Shown one piece after another: positions 15,627-24,376 of a stretch of DNA of 64,000 nt (its first letter is position 1; each line of letters opens with the position of its first letter). This DNA is from Pedobacter sp. D749 (GTDB lineage: Bacteria; Bacteroidota; Bacteroidia; Sphingobacteriales; Sphingobacteriaceae), in the NCBI RefSeq assembly GCF_019317285.1, contig NZ_CP079218.1, forward strand, positions 2,418,001-2,482,000, read 5' to 3'. Made by a program: the position numbers and the translations under genes. A model generated the notes under the pieces. It made no database searches. It was given only the letters and a program-made list of their open reading frames with translations, and was not told where the DNA came from.

Positions 15627-16820
15627 ATGAAAAAGAAAACAATATTTATTATCACAGGTATCGCAGTTGCATTATTTGCTGTTTGGTACTTCGCGCTGCG
15701 CAAAAAAGAACAGGTGGTTGTTCTCGAAACCGAAAAACCTAAAATGGGTTATATTTCAGAAAATGTTACAGCCACAGGAAAGGTGCAACCGGTAGATACA
15801 GTAGCTGTAGGTACTCAGGTTTCGGGAACCATTAAAACGCTTTATGCCGATTTTAATTCGAAGGTTAAAAAAGGACAGTTATTGGCCGAATTGGATAAAA
15901 CCCTGTTCGAAGCTACTGTAAATCAATATCAGGCCAACCTGGTAAGTGCTCAAAGTGCATTGGTTTATCAGCAGGGTAATTTCAGCCGGCAAAGCAACCT
16001 GTATAAGGTTGGTGCGGTGAGCAAAGCAGATTATGATAATGCACTATATACCTATAATGCTTCAAAAGCATCGGTTAATAGCATTAAGGCTCAACTTGCT
16101 TCTGCTCAAAAGAATCTGTCACTGGCCAGCATTTATTCTCCCATTGATGGAACAGTGCTTTCAAGAAGTGTTAGTGAAGGAACAACCGTAGCGGCCAGCT
16201 TTAGTACACCAACCATTTTCAGTATTGCTAAAGATCTGACTAAAATGCAGGTAGAAGCCTCTGTAGATGAGGCTGATGTAGGCGATATCTCAAAAGGAGA
16301 AAGAGCAACGTTTACTGTTGATGCCTTTTTAAACGATACCTTTAAAGGAACCATACAAGAAATCAGGCTAAGTCCGTCCATTTCCTCTAATGTGGTTACT
16401 TATAAAACCATCATCAACACTTCAAATGATGCGAATAAGTTAAAACCCGGTATGACAGCAAATATCACCATCTTCACTAAAGAAGTGAATAATGCGCTGC
16501 TTATCCCTACCAAAGCTATAAAATTTGCTCCTGATTCAACTTTAGCGGGTAAATATCAAATGACCTGGGTTAATCCAGAAAGGAAACCTGCCGGAGCAGA
16601 CGAGGCATATGTTTGGGTACAAAAAAGTCCGAAAGAATTGGTGCAGAAGAAAATTAAAACCGGTATAAACGACAATACACATGTTGAAGTTTTATCAGGA
16701 TTAGCAGCAGCAGATGTAGTGATTACAGGTTCACAGCGCATGGGTAAAAGTCAGACGGCAGCACAAAGTCAATCTAGTCCTTTTATGCCAAAACGCCCAG
16801 GCGGTAACAGAAGGAAATAA
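15627..16820 (+). CDS. Periplasmic adaptor (membrane fusion) protein, MacA-like
   Basis: 397 aa. A single N-terminal membrane anchor (about 5-23) precedes a lipoyl/biotinyl-like domain split by a coiled-coil hairpin ('VSKADYDNALYTYNASKASV' region), then beta-barrel and membrane-proximal domains ('KLKPGMTANITIFTKEVNNA'). The domain order fits RND/ABC adaptor proteins, and the neighbours point to the MacA type. It links the inner-membrane ABC transporter to the TolC-like protein upstream. Its stop codon overlaps the start of the ATPase gene by one base (TAATG), so the two are translationally coupled. Confidence 0.9.
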   Translation: MKKKTIFIITGIAVALFAVWYFALRKKEQVVVLETEKPKMGYISENVTATGKVQPVDTVAVGTQVSGTIKTLYADFNSKVKKGQLLAELDKTLFEATVNQYQANLVSAQSALVYQQGNFSRQSNLYKVGAVSKADYDNALYTYNASKASVNSIKAQLASAQKNLSLASIYSPIDGTVLSRSVSEGTTVAASFSTPTIFSIAKDLTKMQVEASVDEADVGDISKGERATFTVDAFLNDTFKGTIQEIRLSPSISSNVVTYKTIINTSNDANKLKPGMTANITIFTKEVNNALLIPTKAIKFAPDSTLAGKYQMTWVNPERKPAGADEAYVWVQKSPKELVQKKIKTGINDNTHVEVLSGLAAADVVITGSQRMGKSQTAAQSQSSPFMPKRPGGNRRK

Positions 16821-17566
16821 TGGAACAGAAGATATTAGATATACACGATTTAAAACGGGAGTTTGTAATGGGTGATCAAACCGTTAGGGCTTTGAAAGGC
16901 ATCACTTTTGATATCAAGGCCGGCGAATTTGTAACCATTATGGGCAGTAGTGGCTCGGGTAAAACAACACTTTTAAATATTCTGGGTTGTTTAGACAAAC
17001 CCACTGAAGGCAGTTATCTGCTTGATGGTGTTGATGTAAAAAGCTTAAACCGTGACGAACTGGCTGGTTTGCGTAATACTAAAATCGGCTTTGTTTTCCA
17101 GGCCTATAACCTGTTGCCAAGAACATCGGCACTGGAGAATGTTGAGTTGCCTCTATTTTACAACAAAACCATCACAGCTGAAGAACGAAGAGCAAGAGCC
17201 ATTAAATCACTCGAATCGGTAAAACTTGCCGAGCGTTTTGATCATACCCCAAGTCAGCTTTCTGGCGGTCAGCAGCAGCGTGTAGCCATTGCCAGGGCTT
17301 TAGTTAATCACCCGGTGATGATTTTGGCCGATGAAGCTACAGGAAACCTGGATACGCGTACCTCTTATGAGATTATGGCCCTGATGCAGGAGTTGAATGC
17401 AGAAGGGAAAACGATCGTTTTTGTAACACACGAGCCTGATATCGCTGCTTTTAGTACCAGGACCATTATGCTTCGCGACGGAAAAATCCAAAAGGACAGC
17501 ATTAACCAAAATCAACGTTCGGCCAGAGAGGCACTTGCCAATTTACCAGAATCGGATGATTACTAA
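16820..17566 (+). CDS. ABC transporter ATP-binding protein, MacB/LolD-type
   Basis: 248 aa. Walker A 'GSSGSGKTT' near 42, Q loop 'FVFQAYNLLPRTSALENVEL' near 91, signature 'LSGGQQQRVAIARAL' near 144, Walker B 'MILADEATGNLD' near 164 and the H loop 'FVTHEPDIA' near 200. This is the MacB/LolD/FtsE subclass. MacB of E. coli is a single ATPase-permease chain; here the ATPase is a separate gene, with the permease encoded 12 bases downstream. It powers export with the adaptor and TolC encoded upstream. Confidence 0.93.
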   Translation: MEQKILDIHDLKREFVMGDQTVRALKGITFDIKAGEFVTIMGSSGSGKTTLLNILGCLDKPTEGSYLLDGVDVKSLNRDELAGLRNTKIGFVFQAYNLLPRTSALENVELPLFYNKTITAEERRARAIKSLESVKLAERFDHTPSQLSGGQQQRVAIARALVNHPVMILADEATGNLDTRTSYEIMALMQELNAEGKTIVFVTHEPDIAAFSTRTIMLRDGKIQKDSINQNQRSAREALANLPESDDY

Positions 17567-17578
17567 TTTGAGAAGATC

Positions 17579-18802
17579 ATGAGCATTATAAATTTATTAA
17601 AGATTGCCTTTAGAGCATTAAAAAGAAATAAGCTACGTGCCTTTTTAACCATGCTCGGCATCATTATCGGTGTGGCCGCGGTAATTGCCATGATGGCCAT
17701 TGGTGAAGGTTCGAAACAAAGTATCAGGTCTTCATTATCAGGAATGGGTTCGAACATGATTACCATCATGCCCCAAAGCAATGAACCTGGTGGTGTACGT
17801 TTGCAGGGAAGCAGCATCCAGACTTTAAAACTGGAAGATATTACAGCGATTCAAAAATTACAATCTAAAAATATAAATGGTTTATCGCCTGTGGTTTCTA
17901 CCAGCGGACAGGCCATTAAAGGTGGTTATAACTGGCCAACCACCATTACAGGGGTGAGTCCGGATTATCTGAACATCCGCCAATTAAAACTTCAGGATGG
18001 TATTCTTTTTTCTGAAAATGATGTAAAAAGCTTTGCCAAGGTTTGCCTGTTGGGTAAAACCGTAATCGATAACCTATTTCCTGACGGAAGCAACCCAATC
18101 GGGCAGATCATCAGGTTTAAAAATATTCCTTTTCAGGTAATTGGTATTTTAGAACCTAAAGGACAGAGTAATTTTGGCCAGGATCAGGATGATATTATCC
18201 TTGCCCCTTTTACTACTGTACAAAAGAGAATTACGGCAACTAATTACCTACAGAGTATTTATGCTTCTGCCACTACCGAAGCTTCGAGCGCAGCTGCTAC
18301 AACCGAAATTTCGGATGCTATAAGAGAAAGCCACAGGTTAACTGCGGCAGAAACCGACGATTTTCAGGTTCGTACACAGGCCGAGTTAATTAGCACCATC
18401 AGTTCAACCAGCAGCATGCTTACCGTACTTTTAACCGCTATTGCAGGTATTTCACTGTTTATCGGTGGTATCGGGATTATGAATATTATGTATGTTTCGG
18501 TTACCGAACGTACCCGCGAAATCGGTCTGCGCATGTCTATCGGTGCTCGTGGACAAGATGTTTTGATGCAATTTTTAATAGAGGCTATATTAATTAGTAT
18601 CACCGGTGGAATTATCGGGGTAATTTTGGGTGTAAGTTCAGCATACCTCATCTCCTATTTCTTAAACTGGCCAATTTTAATCGCAGAATCTTCAATTATC
18701 ATTTCCTTTGTTGTATGTGCCATTACTGGTGTTTTCTTCGGCTATTATCCAGCCAAAAAAGCCTCTAATTTAGATCCGATTGATGCATTAAGATACGAGT
18801 AG
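17579..18802 (+). CDS. ABC transporter permease, MacB-type (MacB_PCD + FtsX)
   Basis: 407 aa. A first membrane helix ('LTMLGIIIGVAAVIAMMAIG', about 24-43), a large periplasmic MacB core domain (about 45-270), and three C-terminal helices forming the FtsX domain, with 'ERTREIGLRMSIGARGQDVL' between helices 2 and 3 as the coupling segment. Together with the preceding ATPase it makes a split MacB. The cargo is unknown; MacAB systems export macrolides, toxins or peptides. Followed after a REP element by a LytS/LytR pair. Confidence 0.92.
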   Translation: MSIINLLKIAFRALKRNKLRAFLTMLGIIIGVAAVIAMMAIGEGSKQSIRSSLSGMGSNMITIMPQSNEPGGVRLQGSSIQTLKLEDITAIQKLQSKNINGLSPVVSTSGQAIKGGYNWPTTITGVSPDYLNIRQLKLQDGILFSENDVKSFAKVCLLGKTVIDNLFPDGSNPIGQIIRFKNIPFQVIGILEPKGQSNFGQDQDDIILAPFTTVQKRITATNYLQSIYASATTEASSAAATTEISDAIRESHRLTAAETDDFQVRTQAELISTISSTSSMLTVLLTAIAGISLFIGGIGIMNIMYVSVTERTREIGLRMSIGARGQDVLMQFLIEAILISITGGIIGVILGVSSAYLISYFLNWPILIAESSIIISFVVCAITGVFFGYYPAKKASNLDPIDALRYE

Positions 18803-18828
18803 CGATCAGCACTAGTGCTAAGCGCTCG

Positions 18829-18896
18829 CGTCATCCCCGCGCAGGCAGGGATCTTAAAGCATTTTAACATGATCCCTGAAATAAATTCAACGTGAC
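18829..18896. repeat. REP-like element ('cgtcatccccgc ... cgtgac')
   Basis: 'cgtcatccccgcgcaggcag' then 'gggatcttaaagcatttt' and the inverted half 'gatccctgaaataaattcaa' + 'cgtgac'. It lies between macB and the histidine kinase gene, and a GTG inside its right end (18892) could be mistaken for a start codon of that gene. Confidence 0.6.
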
Positions 18897-18954
18897 AAAG
18901 CGTAAAAACATAATAAATAATAACTTAGCGATGCAAAGCGCCAAAGAAAAAATA

Positions 18955-19998
18955 ATGACAATTAATTTCTCCAAAAAGTGGATAAAAATTACCCTCCATA
19001 TTCTGGTATGGGTGGTTTTGATCACTTTACCTTATATCATTAATGTTAACCGTAGCCGTCCCCCTCACCCACTAAGCAGTTACGAAGAAAACCAGTTCCT
19101 TCGCTTAAATTTCATCAGTTATTTTTATTGGATTGCTATATTTTATTTAAATAATAAGGTTTTAATTCCATCATTTTTCTACAGAAAGAAATATTTGTGG
19201 TATGGCTTATCGTTTGTTGGCTGTTTACTTTCGGCCATTACCATTCACTCTATATTATTCAGGATTTTACTGCCCGATTTTGATTTTAACCTTGGCCGTA
19301 CACTTTGGTTTAATACACCAACATTTTTATTGACCATTGCCGCCAGTACCGCTTTTACCATGATTTCTGACCGGATTAATGAAGAGAAAAGAGCTTTGCA
19401 GCGCGAACAAGAGAACATGAAAACCGAACTTTCATTTTTACGTTCTCAAATCAGTCCGCACTTTATTTTTAATGTTTTAAACAACATTGTGGCACTGGTA
19501 AGGCTTAAAAGTAACGAATTGGAGCCAACGGTGATGAAATTATCCGGTTTGATGCAATATATGCTTTATGAAACCGATGAAGAAAAAGTATCCATCAAAA
19601 CGGAAACCGAATACCTGCAGGCTTATATAGATCTGCAAAAACAGCGCTTCGGCAAAAAAGTAGTAATAGAAACAAACATTGATATAGAAAGAGAGTTTGA
19701 TGAAATTGAACCTATGTTACTGATCCCGTTTATTGAAAATGCTTTTAAACATGGCGTTGGCATGATCGAAAAACCGCAGATTTTTGTTGATTTAAAAACA
19801 GAAAACGAACTTTTGACATTTACTGTCCGGAATAAATTTAGCGAAGATGAAAATGAGGTAAAAGATGCTGCATCGGGCATTGGCCTTGCGAATGTAAGCA
19901 GAAGGCTAAATTTACTTTATGGCAAAGAGCATCAGCTGGAAATAGAGAAAAAAGATGGCTGGTTTAATGTTTACCTCACTTTAAAATTAACAGTATGA
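18955..19998 (+). CDS. LytS-type sensor histidine kinase
   Basis: About 347 aa from ATG 18955. Four membrane helices occupy the N-terminal third, with no obvious large external domain. Then a coiled-coil linker and the His_kinase (PF06580) box 'QISPHFIFNVLNNIVAL' with the phospho-accepting histidine, and the N box 'PMLLIPFIENAFKHGVG' followed by a glycine box 'GIGLANVSRRL'. The frame is open back to a GTG at 18892, but that codon is part of a REP element; ATGs at 18931 and 18955 are better starts, and I chose 18955 because membrane-proximal sequence begins there. Overlaps the response regulator gene by four bases (ATGA). Confidence 0.88.
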   Translation: MTINFSKKWIKITLHILVWVVLITLPYIINVNRSRPPHPLSSYEENQFLRLNFISYFYWIAIFYLNNKVLIPSFFYRKKYLWYGLSFVGCLLSAITIHSILFRILLPDFDFNLGRTLWFNTPTFLLTIAASTAFTMISDRINEEKRALQREQENMKTELSFLRSQISPHFIFNVLNNIVALVRLKSNELEPTVMKLSGLMQYMLYETDEEKVSIKTETEYLQAYIDLQKQRFGKKVVIETNIDIEREFDEIEPMLLIPFIENAFKHGVGMIEKPQIFVDLKTENELLTFTVRNKFSEDENEVKDAASGIGLANVSRRLNLLYGKEHQLEIEKKDGWFNVYLTLKLTV

Positions 19999-20693
19999 TA
20001 AAATGTTTAGCCATTGATGATGAGCCTTTAGCCCTGCAATTACTGGCTGACAACATCAGCCGTATTCCTTTTTTGGGGCTGGTAGCTAGTTGTGATGACG
20101 CTTTTGCTGCCAATAAAATGATGCAGGAACAATCGATAGACCTTATTTTTATCGATATCCAGATGCCGGGTATTACCGGCTTACAATTTATCCAGAGCTT
20201 GGTTAAAAAGCCCATGGTGATTATTGTTACTGCCTATAAACAATATGCTTTGGATGGCTTTGCACTCGATGTGGTGGATTATTTAATGAAACCGGTATCG
20301 CTTGATCGTTTTATGAAAGCCTGCAATAAAGCTAGAGACCTGTACGAACTCAAACAATCGGCAGAACATAACAACTTACCCAAACAGGATTATATGTTTG
20401 TAAATGTGGGCTACAGTTTAATGAAGATTAGTTTTAATGAGATTACTTACGTAGAAGGACTTAAAGATTATATCCAGATCCATACCTCTGCAAGTCCAAA
20501 AGCCGCGGTAGTGCGTATGAGTATGAAAAGTATAGAAGAACAACTGCCTGCTTATTTCGAAAGGATCCACAAATCATTTATCGTAAATATCAATAAAATT
20601 ACATCCATTAGAAAAAACGCTTTATTTATTGATGATAAGGAATTACCAGTAAGCGATAGTTATAAAGAGGTAATTGAAAAGTTATTAAAATAA
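19995..20693 (+). CDS. LytTR-family response regulator
   Basis: 232 aa. The receiver domain (about 1-120) has the acidic pocket 'IDDEP', the phosphorylated aspartate in 'FIDIQMPGITG' near 54, and the conserved lysine in 'YLMKPVS'. The C-terminal LytTR DNA-binding domain begins near 135, with 'ITYVEGLKDYIQIHT' and 'FERIHKSFIVNINKITSI'. It pairs with the kinase whose stop codon it overlaps. The position right after the MacAB-TolC genes suggests control of that pump or sensing of a cell-envelope stress tied to it, which is an inference from layout. Confidence 0.92.
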   Translation: MIKCLAIDDEPLALQLLADNISRIPFLGLVASCDDAFAANKMMQEQSIDLIFIDIQMPGITGLQFIQSLVKKPMVIIVTAYKQYALDGFALDVVDYLMKPVSLDRFMKACNKARDLYELKQSAEHNNLPKQDYMFVNVGYSLMKISFNEITYVEGLKDYIQIHTSASPKAAVVRMSMKSIEEQLPAYFERIHKSFIVNINKITSIRKNALFIDDKELPVSDSYKEVIEKLLK

Positions 20694-20733
20694 AAGCATT
20701 TATCCTGTATATTGTGTGCGTTTAGCACCTTAC

Positions 20734-22383
20734 ATGAACTATATTTTATTCGGCATTGCAGCCATAATACTTTTAATGATATTTGCTTTTTTTGATTCGA
20801 GAAAAAAGAAAAAGCAGATTTTAAAAGAGCTTGAAAACAGCTGGGGAAAGGAAAAAACAGAACCTATCAATTTCGACAAAGCAAGTTGGTACGCTAATTA
20901 TGTAAAGGAAAAAGTATTTCATACGCTTTCTCACCAAACCATGGCCGATATCGATTTCGATCAGTTATTTGCAAAAATTGATCGTACCACAAGTAAAATA
21001 GGGCAACAATTCCTCTACAATAAACTTGCAAAGCCAACTAATAACCTAGAGGAACTTAAAAAACTAAAAGCTCAGGCCGATTTCTTTGCCGCAAATCAAG
21101 AAATAAGAGGAAAAGTTCGCGCCGAGCTGGTAAAATTGAACAGCAGCGAAAGCTATTCTGTGGTATTATTGTTCAATAATAAATTGGTTGAAAAACCATC
21201 CTGGTTTAAATGGTTTTCCATAGATCTGCTCATTTTAGTGGTATTATTGATTTTATCCATTAAAGTCTCAGTCTGTTTAATATTGGTATTGCTGCTGATT
21301 ACATTTAATGCCACTTATTTAAACTATTGGAATAAAAAACACCTGCTTATTTTTACCAAATCACTCTCGCAGCTTAATATTTTGATTAACGTTTCGAGAA
21401 AACTGGTAAAAGAAAAAATACCATTCGAGGCTGATAAAATAAAAAACGCCATTCCGATGTTCAGGAAATTTCAGCGAAGAATCGGCATTCTTTATCAGGA
21501 TTTCAGTCAAAATAGTCAAGGCGATTTAAGTCAGGTACCACTTTACCTGTTCGAGATCATTAAAGCAATTTTCTTAATCGAAATCTTTACTTTTTTTAAG
21601 TTGATCAAGCTGATCGAAAATAATCAGGATGATATTTTAAACCTCTACCAATATGTGGGGTCGATAGATATGGCAATTGCCGTAGCCTCATTAAAAGAAA
21701 GTGAACAGATCTGCGAACCTGAATTTACTGAACCATATAAAGGAATTGAAATTAAAAGTATCAGGCATCCGTTGATCGATAACTGTATTGAAAATGAAAT
21801 AAAGCTGGATCATAAAAGCATGTTGATTACAGGCTCAAACATGTCGGGCAAATCAACTTTTCTCCGTACTGTGGCTATCAATTCATTATTAGCTCAAACC
21901 ATTTATGTTTGTTTTGCTGAAGCATATAAAGCACCATTTTTTAAATTGCACACTTCAATAAGAATCGACGATAACTTATTTCAGGGTAAAAGCTATTTTT
22001 TAGAGGAAGTTGATGTAATGTCGACCCTGATTGAAGCAGTTAAAAATCCCGATCAGAATCTTTTTATTCTGGATGAAGTATTTAAAGGTACCAACACCAT
22101 AGAAAGGATTGCAGCAGCAAAGGCCATATTATCGCATTTAAACCGTGAGCAAAACCTCACTTTTGTGGCTACGCACGATATCGAATTGTCCAACATGCTT
22201 GCAAAAGAATATGAACTTTATCATTTTACCGAAACGATAACCGATAATGAGCTTATTTTTGATCATAAACTAAAAGAAGGTCCGCTTAAAACTAAAAATG
22301 CAATCAAAATTTTAGAAATGTCTAATTATCCAAAGCAAATTATTCAGGAAGCATTGCAGATTAGCAAGGATTTGAGTTCTTGA
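20734..22383 (+). CDS. Membrane-anchored MutS-like ATPase
   Basis: About 549 aa. An N-terminal membrane helix (MNYILFGIAAIILLMIFAF), a cytosolic helical region, a hydrophobic hairpin around 166-200 (two more helices), a MutS-lever-like helical region, and a C-terminal MutS ATPase domain with Walker A 'TGSNMSGKSTFLRT', Walker B 'LFILDEVFKGTNTIERIAAA' and 'FVATHDIELS'. The mismatch-recognition domain of classical MutS is absent and the membrane helices rule out ordinary mismatch repair. Function unknown. The frame is open from a GTG at 20716, but ATG 20734 starts the membrane helix directly and is preferred. Confidence 0.8.
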   Translation: MNYILFGIAAIILLMIFAFFDSRKKKKQILKELENSWGKEKTEPINFDKASWYANYVKEKVFHTLSHQTMADIDFDQLFAKIDRTTSKIGQQFLYNKLAKPTNNLEELKKLKAQADFFAANQEIRGKVRAELVKLNSSESYSVVLLFNNKLVEKPSWFKWFSIDLLILVVLLILSIKVSVCLILVLLLITFNATYLNYWNKKHLLIFTKSLSQLNILINVSRKLVKEKIPFEADKIKNAIPMFRKFQRRIGILYQDFSQNSQGDLSQVPLYLFEIIKAIFLIEIFTFFKLIKLIENNQDDILNLYQYVGSIDMAIAVASLKESEQICEPEFTEPYKGIEIKSIRHPLIDNCIENEIKLDHKSMLITGSNMSGKSTFLRTVAINSLLAQTIYVCFAEAYKAPFFKLHTSIRIDDNLFQGKSYFLEEVDVMSTLIEAVKNPDQNLFILDEVFKGTNTIERIAAAKAILSHLNREQNLTFVATHDIELSNMLAKEYELYHFTETITDNELIFDHKLKEGPLKTKNAIKILEMSNYPKQIIQEALQISKDLSS

Positions 22384-22441
22384 ATTTGATTCTCGTACAA
22401 AACCAATATTTAGAGTCTATCCTTTCAACAGTAATCTATTA

Positions 22442-22490
22442 TTGACAGCTGATTAAATAAGTTCGTATTTTTGATTATACAACAATTGTT
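22442..22490 (+). promoter_or_regulatory. Promoter and palindrome ahead of the toxin-antitoxin pair
   Basis: TTG (22442-22444), 21 bases, then TATTTTTG (22466-22473), a perfect -7 box. The 10-bp perfect palindrome AACAATTGTT (22481-22490) lies at the transcript start and touches the antitoxin ATG, a position suited to autoregulation. Confidence 0.5.
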
Positions 22491-22700
22491 ATGACTATAA
22501 TCGCACATCCTAAAAATAAAAAACAAGAGGCTGCAATTGAAGCTGTTTTAAAAGCTTTAGATGTTTATTTTCAAAAAGAAGAAGAAAGTCCTTACAATCC
22601 AGAATTTGTGGCGAAAGTTAAAGCAAGAGCTGCTAGTGCAGAAAAAGGCAATGTAACGAGAATTAAAGGCCCTAATAATATATGGGAAAGTATTTTATAG
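22491..22700 (+). CDS. DUF2683-family antitoxin-like protein
   Basis: 69 aa. 'MTIIAHPKNKKQEAAIEAVL' followed by 'KALDVYFQKEEESPYNPEFV' matches the DUF2683 family of small proteins, which typically lie just before Txe/YoeB-type toxins in Bacteroidota. Likely the antitoxin. It overlaps the next gene by 19 bp, as toxin-antitoxin pairs often do. Confidence 0.8.
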   Translation: MTIIAHPKNKKQEAAIEAVLKALDVYFQKEEESPYNPEFVAKVKARAASAEKGNVTRIKGPNNIWESIL

Positions 22701-22912
22701 AAGTTGAGAGGCTTGCAAAAAAAGATCTAGAATTACATTACAAATCTGGAGACAAAGCTTCAGTTAAGCGAATAAACCAAATTTTTATAGAACTATCAGA
22801 GCATCCTGAAACGGGAATTGGAAACCGGAAAGATAGATTGATCTATAAAATAGAAGAGAACATCGTTACTGTTACCATAATCTCTGCATTTGGTCATTAC
22901 GGAGATAAATAA
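22682..22912 (+). CDS. Txe/YoeB-type toxin with an internal deletion
   Basis: 76 aa. The N-terminal half ('VERLAKKDLELHYKSGDKAS', 'RINQIFIEL', 'HPETGIG') and the C-terminal half ('RLIYKIEENIVTVTIISAFG', 'GHY') both match YoeB ribosome-dependent mRNA interferases. Between G47 and D51 only three residues remain where E. coli YoeB has about 20, so about 17 residues are missing, including the position of catalytic Glu46 and the conserved G-x-W-S-R-R stretch. The equivalents of Arg65 (R52) and the terminal His-Tyr (H72-Y73) are present. The loss is in frame. Expected consequence: loss of toxin activity while antitoxin binding may persist. Confidence 0.78.
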   Translation: MGKYFIEVERLAKKDLELHYKSGDKASVKRINQIFIELSEHPETGIGNRKDRLIYKIEENIVTVTIISAFGHYGDK

Positions 22913-22925
22913 ACTAAACTCTTCT

Positions 22926-23038
22926 TGTCATTCTGAATGTAGTGAAGAATCTTCAATAATTATGCAGACTTTAATTTTCTAACGATGAAAATTTGCGTTG
23001 ATAGATCTCTCCACTACATTGCACTTCGGTCGAGATGC
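22926..23038. repeat. REP-like element, composite of two types
   Basis: The left part 'ttgtcattctgaatgtagtg' + 'aagaatctt' is a 'gtcattctga' type half; the right part 'agatctctccactacattgc' + 'acttcggtcgagatgcc' repeats 5127-5161. It lies between convergent genes. Confidence 0.6.
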
Positions 23039-23059
23039 CGAAGCTTATTAGATTAATAT

Positions 23060-24376
23060 TTACACCGTTTTCACCTCGTCCTCACTATAATCCTTAATAT
23101 CAGTAATATAGCCATTTATCAAAAGAAAATCGAACAAGGGTTTAGCTTCTGGTGTTATTGGCATATTCTCTGTGGTAATTACCTGATTGGTCTTTTTATC
23201 TAGGAAAGGGTAAGCAAATAACCGCACATTAGTATTAAACATATCGTTTACGTAGCTCAATAACTGGCCAGAGTAGTTTTCTCCGGTGAAGTTTTTAGAA
23301 TTGAATACAAATTTTAAGTTATTGATGTTTGTTGCCAATCCAACACTTTTAGGCTTGCACCTTGCCAAATATTTTGCCAAGCGGTTGTGGCGCGTAAAGT
23401 TAGATACGATCACGATATTACCCGTATCGCACATTTCCTGTGCTCTTTTAGCCACTGTTTCCAGGTCAATATCATCAGGGGTTTCTTGTCCATCCGTTAA
23501 AACGTTGGTTAACAAAACCTCTATCATTACCGCTAAGTTCCCATCTTCTACTTTATTGGTACGTTTAAACTGATCGGTAGCTTTATTGAATAAATTAAAG
23601 TTAGGCAATGATTTCTGACCATATTTAGTCCTCAAAATCATGATATCCTTTTTATACAAAAGATCTTTAGCCTGACGGGGGTGTGCGTCGGCGTCGAAAA
23701 TTGCAGCGGCAGAAAAATCTTTCATAATCATATACAGATTAAGCAGTATATTATCTACGCCTGGAAAAGCAGGTCCTTTAACTGAAATTAAATCGATTTC
23801 TACCGATCCGATTGTTAAGTTATCAGCCAGTGATTCTACCATTATTTTAGGATCCTGATAATAGTAAAAAGCTGCGTAAAGTAAGTTTACACCAATAATA
23901 CCGAGCACACGCTGTTGCATATTTACGTCAGTATCCAACAAACGGACGTGAAAAAATATTTCATTTGGTAAACCACCCGGTTCATTTTGGAAACGGATTC
24001 CAACCCAACCATGTGGTTCATTCGTGCGTTTGTAATTTAGCGTTGTTACGGTATCAGCAAAGGCAAAAAAAGTACGGCTTTCGTATTTCTCTCCTGATAA
24101 ACGCTCATTGAGTAAGCCAAATTCATGATCAAGCATCTGTAAAAGCCGGTTCTGACTTACATAACGGCCATTCGTTTCTGCTCCGTAGATGGCATCGCTA
24201 AAAGTCATATCGTAAGCCGACATGGTTTTGGCAACTGTTCCAGATGCTGCGCCAGCATTAAAAAAGTTTCGTGAAACTTCCTGTCCCGCTCCTATCTCGG
24301 CAAAAGTGCCGTAAATTCGTGGGTCAAGATTTATTTTTAGTGCTTTACGCTTTGTATCCAGAATTTCTCTCTCCAT
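23060..24376 (-). CDS. Conserved protein of unknown function (438 aa)
   Basis: A soluble-looking protein with no signal peptide or membrane helix. The N-terminus 'KINLDPRIYGTFAEIGAGQE' and nearby 'FFNAGAASGTVAKTMSAYDM' look like highly constrained motifs, with 'GAGQEVSRNFFNAGAASGT' reminiscent of a nucleotide- or phosphate-binding loop. I recognise the style of a well-conserved family found across Bacteroidota but cannot name a function. It is on its own transcript with a -7 box five bases before the codon region (24388-24381), suggesting a leaderless mRNA, and faces the repeat element and toxin pair tail to tail. Confidence 0.7.
   Translation of the reverse strand: MEREILDTKRKALKINLDPRIYGTFAEIGAGQEVSRNFFNAGAASGTVAKTMSAYDMTFSDAIYGAETNGRYVSQNRLLQMLDHEFGLLNERLSGEKYESRTFFAFADTVTTLNYKRTNEPHGWVGIRFQNEPGGLPNEIFFHVRLLDTDVNMQQRVLGIIGVNLLYAAFYYYQDPKIMVESLADNLTIGSVEIDLISVKGPAFPGVDNILLNLYMIMKDFSAAAIFDADAHPRQAKDLLYKKDIMILRTKYGQKSLPNFNLFNKATDQFKRTNKVEDGNLAVMIEVLLTNVLTDGQETPDDIDLETVAKRAQEMCDTGNIVIVSNFTRHNRLAKYLARCKPKSVGLATNINNLKFVFNSKNFTGENYSGQLLSYVNDMFNTNVRLFAYPFLDKKTNQVITTENMPITPEAKPLFDFLLINGYITDIKDYSEDEVKTV

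Noticed and set aside
18892-18954. GTG-initiated N-terminal extension of the LytS-like kinase
   Set aside because: The GTG is the 'cgtgac' end of a repeat element; the extra residues are Lys/Asn-rich and not family-like.
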